A stretch of 64,000 nucleotides of DNA from Amyelois transitella (Eukaryota; Arthropoda; Insecta; Lepidoptera; Pyralidae): assembly GCF_032362555.1 (NCBI RefSeq), contig NC_083516.1:2319001-2383000 (forward strand), read 5' to 3'. Below, one piece after another: positions 57,801-64,000 of the stretch (the stretch's first letter is position 1; each line of letters begins with the position of its first letter). A model generated the notes under the pieces. The model was not told where the DNA came from and did not search any database. It saw nothing but the letters and a program-made list of their open reading frames with translations. The position numbers and the translations under genes are program-made.

Positions 57801-59132
57801 ATAACATGTCCTTCCTTGTGGGAGATGGAATTCTTTGAGGTCTTTCGGTTATTTTTACTTCCATTCCATATCCAGTACTATTTTTGTCTCCATTATCATT
57901 ATTCTCCATAGCCTTACGAGATCTTTTATTAATATTCCTATATTTTAAATGGTTTTTGTTGTTAGAATTCTTAGGTTTGGGACTAGATTGAGCTCTGGCT
58001 TTGATTTTTGTTCCTAAACTGATGAAAGTGTCTTCAGAGCCATAATCCGAGGCATTGCTACAAAGATCCTTTTCCCTGAGAATAGGATGACTCTGAAGAG
58101 ATTCACGAAGTAGGTCTGCAGTAGGCGGAACTACACGAATTGGTGAATCTGAAAAAAAATTAATTACTGAAAATAAAATCTGAAAAAAATCATTTTCAAA
58201 TCAAACAACTAACGATGTCTCATACTGAGAAACCATTATTCTAAAAGTTTAACAAATATGTTTAGCTGATCAAATCTTCTAGAACATGTTTAAAGGCATC
58301 TGCTAACATTAATAATTAAACTAAATTGTTATTCTTACTATTGTATGATTGAAGTAAGTCTGCGCTAAAAGACTTCAAGAAATTCCTGGTGGAGGGAGCT
58401 CGATCCTTTGTGTCAGCAGAGAATGGTCTTTTGTATCTTTCTTGTACATCCTAAAATGAATTTTTTCAGGTATTAATCGATAAGATTGCTCTTCAAATTT
58501 TGTTCCAACAGTGATGGTCGTTGGGATGACCAAAAATGTTGGACTTCAGAATATTTCTTTATGTCTAATGTCATTTTTTGAATAGTGTTTTGTTGGTGTC
58601 TCGTTTTGTCAGTGGAAAAGTTAAGACCGTATTTTTGCAATCTCTTTATTTTATTTATTCCTGCCCCTATTTAGGGGCATCTCTGGAACAAGAAGAGCTG
58701 CAGGTCTACCAAGCAAAACAAATCCATAACAATGGTCATAGCTTGACACGAATTTTGCCGATTTTTCAAATTGGATTTCGGAAATCCCATAGAAGGATAC
58801 AGAGTGGAAAATAGAGCCACATTTTCAATAGGAACGAATTCAATTTCCTAGTCTCACTGGTAAAAAAGGCCTTGAAAGTAACTTTTCTCTCTACTCTATC
58901 TTTCTTTCTCTATTTCATTATGGATGCAGTAACGTTTGATGAAATAAAGGAATAAATTCTTTTTAACGCATGGTTAATAATATAAAGCAAGAAATACCGG
59001 TGTAAAACAAGAATTCTGCAGCGCTGATCTTGGCCTGTTTCTAATGTTTTTCTTATCGTCCTTTTTCTTGCTACGATATGAAAGATTAACGGGTGAACCT
59101 AGCAGGCGGAGATTTGTATTATCTTTCGACAT
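48897..59132 (-). CDS. dila: CEP131/AZI1 (Drosophila Dilatory) centriolar satellite/transition zone protein
   Basis: Sixteen exons: 59132-58998, 58450-58339, 58148-56024, 55945-55856, 55499-55370, 54520-54413, 54031-53873, 53499-53455, 53210-53005, 52533-52397, 51925-51837, 51594-51383, 50549-50437, 50203-50145, 49721-49579, 49032-48897. The total of 3999 nt gives 1332 aa, every junction in phase. Residues 1-790 are Ser/Asp-rich and disordered; about 800-1332 are continuous coiled coil. The diagnostic CEP131 motif is at about 966-980 ('EKIKELTVKGLEGEL'), and the end 'LYAKVKVAVARKDSAIQAL' matches the family C-terminus. CEP131 proteins sit at the ciliary base and centriolar satellites and are needed for cilium formation; in insects this means sensory neurons and sperm. 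An RFX X-box lies 90 bp upstream of the ATG. The exon 13 donor that keeps frame is GTAAGT, two bases inside an alternative GT. Confidence 0.92.
49060..49208 (+). mobile_element. SINE-like repeat, 3' half
   Basis: 'TTCTTTTAGGCGATGGGCTA' to 'ATCCCGCAAGAGATATAGAC' with ATGT tail, in the last CEP131 intron. A separate head piece is at 49428-49475 ('GCCGTGTGGTTCCCGGCACC'). Confidence 0.8.
51205..51340 (+). repeat. Dispersed repeat fragment (unclassified)
   Basis: Related to 23284-23412 by ordered shared words ('GAGTCGCT', 'CGTG', 'CCAGGATCA', 'CCCCGGGC'). No coding capacity. Intronic in CEP131. Confidence 0.4.
52681..52809 (-). pseudogene. Decayed duplicate of CEP131 exon 9
   Basis: About 130 bases aligned to exon 9 (53031-53160) at roughly 80% identity, including 'GGTCGGAGATCTCTTTCTGC' (20 of 20) and 'GCGTGGTACATCTT'. 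The frame is interrupted, so it cannot be a working alternative exon. It lies downstream of exon 9 in the direction of transcription. Confidence 0.85.
54175..54375 (-). mobile_element. SINE-like repeat, diverged
   Basis: 'GACTGAAAGGCCACGTTCAG', 'CCTTTTACGATTCATGGGAA' and 'CCCTGAACCACACAGCAC' keep the family order. In a CEP131 intron. Confidence 0.75.
55140..55345 (+). repeat. Possible second tRNA-like SINE
   Basis: 'GGCAGGTGGTAGACTCTGAC' followed by 'GGTCAGGGTTCGAGAGTG' has spacing similar to A- and B-box promoter elements. Only one copy is visible, so the call is weak. Confidence 0.3.
55525..55690 (-). mobile_element. SINE-like repeat, diverged 3' part
   Basis: ATGT-type tail ('CATACATGCATACATAC' region), 'GTCTTCTTTGTCCCTTGC', then 'ACCAATCGCCTTAAAT' and 'CCTAAGTTTGCG'. 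In a CEP131 intron. Confidence 0.6.
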
Positions 59133-59939
59133 TTCACGCACATATTCTGCTTACAGAATTATTTAAAAACTTAGCGTTGATACCGTCTTGTTCTGTTTGT
59201 TTACAAATGGATGCAGTTCGTTGCTAGGCAACCATATTTTTTTAATTTGATGTCACTCGTAGACGAAGAAAAAATATGTACTTGTAAACCTGGGATATTC
59301 GTAGACATTTCTCTCCTAATCTAAGTTTAAAAATCAACGACTGTTCCTTCTCAGAGACCTTCAATAATTAATTCCCTAGTACGTAAGATGTTTACAACTT
59401 ATCAAATGGCAGAATGAAGCAATTCAACAGCCTTTCATTCGAAGGTGTAAAAAAAAATTGCAAATGGTATTGCTAGTCATAAAAAATTAAAACTACCAAG
59501 TTCTACTATAACTTAAAAAATAGTGAAATTTAAGTAATTAAAACAACAAAGTTCTTTTTTACGTACTATATTTTTGGTATCCACAATTACAAAGTTTATA
59601 GTATTTTTATACGTAATAAATAGGTAACAAAGTTTAGAAGACATCTAAGTGAAAACAAAACGCAGAAATTGCATGACGTCATAGATAAAAATAAAGTCGG
59701 TTCATGTATCAGCCGCAAGGAAAAATATTTTCGATTGGTCTGAGTATAGAAGCGCAGCAGCGATATTTAGTTGAACCTTGAAGGGTATAACTATCGGAAC
59801 TTGACGAGGTGCGCTAGTTCGGAATATTATTTGTGAAAAAAAATTGTGTATTATTTTAATTCATATATCTACTTTATTGAAGTGATTTCTAAGATTTATT
59901 CGTGTCTAATATTTGGTGATTTTTTTTAAGGCACTCAAA
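59133..59939. promoter_or_regulatory. Divergent promoter region, CEP131 / gene at 59940
   Basis: 807 bp separate the CEP131 ATG (minus) from the ATG at 59940 (plus). The left part holds the X-box; the right part holds TGACGTCA (CRE) at 59674-59681 and TATAGAAG at 59745-59752, placed for a + strand start site near 59775. Confidence 0.5.
59220..59232. promoter_or_regulatory. X-box (RFX-type site) of CEP131
   Basis: GTTGCTAGGCAAC: a perfect inverted repeat of GTTGC/GCAAC around TAG, matching the RFX X-box architecture (two half-sites with a 1-3 base spacer). It lies 88-100 bases upstream of the CEP131 start codon, the usual position in ciliary genes. Strong support from position plus gene function. 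Confidence 0.8.
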
Positions 59940-59958
59940 ATGTTCAGCGGAATTGCAG
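59940..59958 (+). CDS. Probable first coding exon of a gene leaving the window
   Basis: ATG followed by codons for MFSGIA plus one base, then a strong donor GTAAGT at 59959. Upstream is a TATA-like element and a plausible 165-base leader. No second exon in phase was found up to 64000, so intron 1 would exceed 4 kb. Product unknown. Confidence 0.5.
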
Positions 59959-60895
59959 GTAAGTTTTATTTATATTATTTAATTAAAAAGTAATATCTTA
60001 TAAAAAAAAATAGTGGGTACGTTAATTTCGAAATTTGTATGTAGTCTTTTTTAATTCTAATTAATTATATTTTTAATTTATCCCAGTTACAGATTTAAAA
60101 TGTAGCGTTGCATTAACCCTAGTTAATTAAGTTAATTTTTTAGATCTATTACGTAGTTATTTGTGCCTGCGTTGGACGTCCTTTGTAGAAGTATTTATTC
60201 AATCATTTATAGCCACTTATTAGCACTTTAGCATCATTGTAAAAATTTACCACTTTTGATACCTATGTTTATTTTTTATTAAATAAACAATAGTTAAACT
60301 TCCGGCATATGTACTAATTTGAAGATTTTTCAGTAGAGCTACATTAATGATGACCAATAGCTAACTTCTGTTGACACTTGATATTAAAAAAAAAATAAAG
60401 AAAAATTATACCTGTCAGTTAGGTATTTTTCGTTTTAAATCATTTAAATGGCAATCCTTAATATTAAATGTGAAAGTGTGTTTGTCCGTCTCTCACGTCA
60501 AAACCATTGAACCGATATCCATGAAAATCGGCACTTTGAGTTCTTAAAACAATGCTCAAAATCTGTCAGAGTTTTAATAGAAAGAAGTCAAGTTGATGTT
60601 TATTAGGTCTACAATGATTGACTTATTCACTTTACAAGCCTCATGTAGGCAGATACGTTTACTCTATAAAGTATGCTTAACGTACTACATATTATCACGT
60701 AGGTACACACCTATTGTACCTACCTAACATGGAATTCCAAATATTTATTGATACCTACCTGGTGCTACTGCGCATATACACATAATTCGGAATATTATAA
60801 GTAGGTATTTATTAATGGCGCTAAAGTTCCTCTTCCTCAGAAAACTCTCTTTCCAACATTTCAAACAGGAATAAAATCCGTTCAAAACAAAACAT

Positions 60896-61150
60896 ATAAA
60901 CATATGGTCACGTCTATATCCCTTGCGGGGTAGACAGAGCCAACACTCTTGAAAATACTGAATGGCCACGTTCAGCTACTTAGCTTAATGATAGAATTGA
61001 GATTCAAATAGTGACAGGTTGCTAACCCATCGCCTAAAAAAGAATCCCAAGTTTGTAAACCTATCCCTTAGTCGCATTTTACGACATCCATGGGAAAGAG
61101 ATGGAGTGGTCCTATTATTTTTTGTATTGGTGCCGGGAACCACACGGCAC
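60896..61150 (-). mobile_element. SINE-like repeat, intact reference copy
   Basis: Tail 'CCCTTGCGGGGTAGACAGAG' at 60919, 'TGACAGGTTGCTAACCCATC', 'CGACATCCATGGGAAAGAGA', head 'CCGGGAACCACACGGCAC' ending near 61150. One of the best copies for building a consensus. Confidence 0.92.
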
Positions 61151-61487
61151 ACAAAATCCGTCCACACTTCCGACGTTAGCTCAAGCATACCTAGAGACAG
61201 AGAAAATACTTTGTAGTACCTACCTAGTGATGTAGTGAAGTTATCCTACACCCATGTGACCTGCGCAACCTTTGCAGGGGGGGGGGAACCTAACCCATAT
61301 TGGGATATGATAAAACAGCCCTAGTTGACTGCGCCTTTTTAACCGACTTCAAAAAATTAGGATCTTAATTCGACCGTATTTTTTTCTATTATTCGTCTCT
61401 CTTTTGCGATATCCATTGGAAAGAGATGAAGTATTCTTGCAATGCTGGGGGAGAGCGCTTGAAAGTATGGATTTATACTATACCTTT

Positions 61488-61720
61488 GACGGCCTCTGTG
61501 GCGCAGCGGTAGTGCGCTTGTCTGTGACACCGGAGGTCCCGGGTTCGAATCCTGGTCAGGGCATGATGAGAAAAAAACTTTTTCTGATTGGCCTGGGTCT
61601 TGGATGTTTATCTATATAAGTATTTATTATAAAATATAGTATCGTTGAGTTAGTATCTCGTAACACAAGTTTCGAACTTACTTCGAGGCTAACACAATCT
61701 GTGTAATTTGTCCCAAAATA
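61488..61720 (+). mobile_element. tRNA-derived SINE, nearly full length
   Basis: Head 'GGCCTCTGTGGCGCAGCGGT' at 61492, B box 'GGGTTCGAATCCTGG' at about 61541, body and 'GTAATTTGTCCCAAAATAAA' end. ATACCTT occurs just before the head and again just after the AAAT-rich tail, a likely target duplication. Confidence 0.92.
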
Positions 61721-62344
61721 AATAAATAAAATAAAATACCTTACATTATATTGAGAGACATTACGTGTGGGTGAACGAGTCTCCAGTGCGCTCGCACTGA
61801 GCGCCGGCCTAAGGTCAGGGCATGCGGGGCGCCACATGACTCATCTCAGAGCTGGATTCCAGAAATAACATTCAGCCAAAAAAAAAAAAATACTGATTAT
61901 CAAATAGCCATTAATAAAATTCAAATGACATACATACATATAACTAATCAAGTCTTATCCCAAACGAACCCCTAAGGCTTATGTGAATTCTTCAATAGCC
62001 TTGTCGGATAAGATTTGAAGAGACATTTGAAAACTATACGATCAACTCTGTTACGAATGTCATAAAAAAATTACCCTAATGTCCTTCTCCGTAATAACTT
62101 ATATATGTATGCAAAAAATTTATTGAGATCTGTTTAGTGGTTTTGACGTGAAAGACGAGTAAACAAACACACTTTCATATTTATAATATTAAGTATAGAC
62201 ACGTTTATCTATGTAAACGATTGAAAATGTACCTACGTTTCATTTAATTACATAAATACCTAATAGGTTAAGGTGCGTAATTTGCGCTTTACTTAGAATA
62301 ATGTTTTGTCTTATAACAAAGCTCTAGTAAAAATATCCAATTCT

Positions 62345-62500
62345 TTTTTTAGGCTATGGGCTAGCAACCTATCACTATTTGAATCTCAATTCTATCATTA
62401 AGCCGTTATAGCTGAACGTGGCCATTCAGTTTTTTCAAGACTGTCGGCTCTGTCTACCCCGCAAGGGACGATAGACGTGACCATATGTATGTATGTATGT
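62345..62500 (+). mobile_element. SINE-like repeat, 3' half
   Basis: 'TAGGCTATGGGCTAGCAACC' to 'CCCCGCAAGGGACGATAGAC' and several ATGT units. Confidence 0.85.
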
Positions 62501-62669
62501 AAAAATATCCAAAATACTAGGAAGGTTCCCGCTCCGCCATTACCGGTTACCGCGTGAAGGTCAAAACATAAGGAAGAACGAAGCTGAGTAAGACAAACCA
62601 GAAACAATTAAGTATCTTAATCAATTAACATGACTCTTTCAATTTTAAACTAGTTATGAATCGATGACT

Positions 62670-62905
62670 TGCCGTGTGGTTTTTGGGACTTAAGAATAGA
62701 ATCACTTTACCATGGATGTCGTAAAGGTGACTAAGGGATAGGCGTGGCAACTTGGTATTCCTATTGTAGGCTAGCTACCTGTCACTATTTTAATGTCAAT
62801 TCCATCATTATCTAAGCCACACAGCTAAACGTGGTCTTTTAGTCTTTTCAAACTATTGACTCTGTCTACCCCCAAGGGATATAGACCATTATATATGAGT
62901 ATGTA
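62670..62905 (+). mobile_element. SINE-like repeat, diverged
   Basis: 'TTGCCGTGTGGTTTTTGGGA' to 'CCCCCAAGGGATATAGACC', with several small deletions relative to 60896-61150. Confidence 0.8.
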
Positions 62906-62924
62906 TCGTTTTTATCGGTTCATA

Positions 62925-63060
62925 CATACTTACATATATATAGTCAGGTCTATATCGCTTATGTTTACCCCAAACAGAGCCAACAGTCTCGCAAAGACTG
63001 AAAGGCCACGTTCAGATTTGATGGGATTGAGATTCAAATAGTGACAGGTTTCTAGCACGA
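62925..63060 (-). mobile_element. SINE-like repeat, 3' part, inverted next to the previous copy
   Basis: ATGT-type tail then 'GAGCCAACAGTCTCGCAAAG', 'ATTCAAATAGTGACAGGTTT'. Tail to tail with the copy at 62670-62905. Confidence 0.8.
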
Positions 63061-63786
63061 CGAGAAGAACCTCAAGCCTTTAGTTAGTTTTTAGTTGGAT
63101 CTTTATAGTTTAATCGCTAAAATAGTTAGTAAATATTGTAAAAATTCTTATAAAATATAAGTATTTATACATAATACAGCAGTAGGTTTGTATCTTCCCA
63201 AATAAAATTAAAAGCAAGCGAGGTGATAAAATGATGTTATTTCTTTAATATCTTTTATATATTTTTTTACCAAATAATATCAAAATGTTTTTACTAGATA
63301 TATAATATCATTTAAAAGGTTCACTTCACCATTTGAACGTACATTTAATAAATATATAATATTTGGCTCCTATTTAGTACATACTTAATTTTAGTGGTGA
63401 TTTATTAATCGTGATTGCAGTAGACACGACTGTGATATCATACTATAAAATATACTTATCTGGGCAAATATAGTGTTACTCATATCTAAAAGTGGACACA
63501 AACAATATATGTATCTATTCAAATTGCTAATTAATTGTCGGTCTCAATTTATATCTTGATTCTTGGCTTATAAGTTGGAGATAGACATTAATTGGACCAA
63601 GAAAATGGACGCAACACTAAAATGAAAAAATTAAATAAGTTAACAGCGAAAATTGGCTGAAAGAAAGCTTAAAACCTAGTTCCTTTTGGTAATTGCGATT
63701 TTATGCACATAATCCTTTAAATTTTTCATAAAGTCTTACATCTCTCCTCAATACTTTTTTTTCTTTTTTTTTTTCTTCTTTTTTTT

Positions 63787-64000
63787 AGGACAAATTACAC
63801 AGATTGAGTTAGCCTCGAAGTAAGTTCGAGACTTGTGTTACGAGATACTAACTCAACGATACTATATTTTTATAATAAATACTTATATAGATAAACATCC
63901 AAGACCCAGGCCAATCAGAAAAAGTTCTTTTCTCATCATGCCCTGGCCGGGATTCGAACCCAGGACCTCTGGTGTCACAGACAAGCGTACTACCGCTGCG
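63787..64000 (-). mobile_element. tRNA-derived SINE, cut by the window end
   Basis: Body 'ACAAATTACACAGATTGAGT' at 63791 through 'TGCCCTGGCCGGGATTCGAA' and 'GTCACAGACAAGCGTACTAC'; the first bases of the tRNA head lie beyond 64000. Confidence 0.9.

Larger units (their letters stand above)
59959..64000. other. Repeat-rich DNA, probably intron 1 of the gene at 59940
   Basis: No exon was recognised on either strand. It is filled with SINE-like copies, tRNA-derived SINEs and short Helitron-type scraps (for example 60455-60570 and 62145-62200 with 'AACACACTTTCATATTTATA'). Confidence 0.5.

Noticed and set aside
61492-61565. tRNA gene
   Set aside because: The tRNA-like segment has A- and B-box-like words but is followed by the same SINE body and tail as three other copies in the window.

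Overview
The window looks like nuclear DNA from a moth or butterfly. It is AT-rich, its genes have short exons and introns loaded with transposon relics, and its repeats are of lepidopteran type: a tRNA-derived SINE, a roughly 250 bp SINE-like family ending in (ATGT)n, 5'-truncated RTE-clade LINE tails, and Helitron-type elements with A|T insertion sites. The genes have insect orthologues (Grunge/Atrophin, a Hairy/Deadpan bHLH repressor, CEP131/Dilatory). Assignment to Lepidoptera rests on the repeats and is an inference.

Layout. 666-8768 (-): a gene with about 20 C2H2 zinc fingers over at least eight exons; its 3' end probably lies outside the window. 10362-15854 (+): Grunge/Atrophin as one uninterrupted 1830-codon ORF, with four copies of a 64 bp tandem repeat just past its first poly(A) signal. 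16480-20349: no gene, one RTE insertion. 20350-29882 (+): a 14-exon gene (about 750 aa) that I do not recognise. 29883-31337: intergenic DNA with an unusual cluster of hairpins. 31338-37326 (+): an 11-exon gene for a tail-anchored EF-hand/coiled-coil protein, KASH5-like in layout, with a series of dynein-light-chain-type TQT motifs and a predicted alternative C-terminus. 37327-45191: gene-poor; one Helitron, SINEs, a perfect 38 bp palindrome and several Su(H)-type sites. 45192-47143 (+): Hairy/Deadpan-type repressor ending in WRPW. 48897-59132 (-): CEP131/Dilatory in 16 exons, with an RFX X-box 90 bp upstream of its ATG. 59940 onward (+): probable first coding exon of a gene that runs out of the window, then repeat-rich DNA.

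The most interesting signals are: (1) the KASH5-like protein with a candidate multivalent LC8-binding region and two alternative membrane tails; (2) decayed copies of exon sequence in the intron just downstream of the parent exon, seen four times in three different genes; (3) the hairpin cluster at 30.1-31.1 kb; (4) the shared 3' end of the RTE LINE and the abundant SINE-like family; (5) the X-box in the CEP131 promoter. Exon boundaries were derived by hand from GT/AG sites and reading-frame continuity. Six multi-exon models were built this way: in the unknown gene, the KASH-like gene, the bHLH gene and CEP131 the coding lengths sum to a multiple of three, and in the zinc-finger gene every junction keeps phase.
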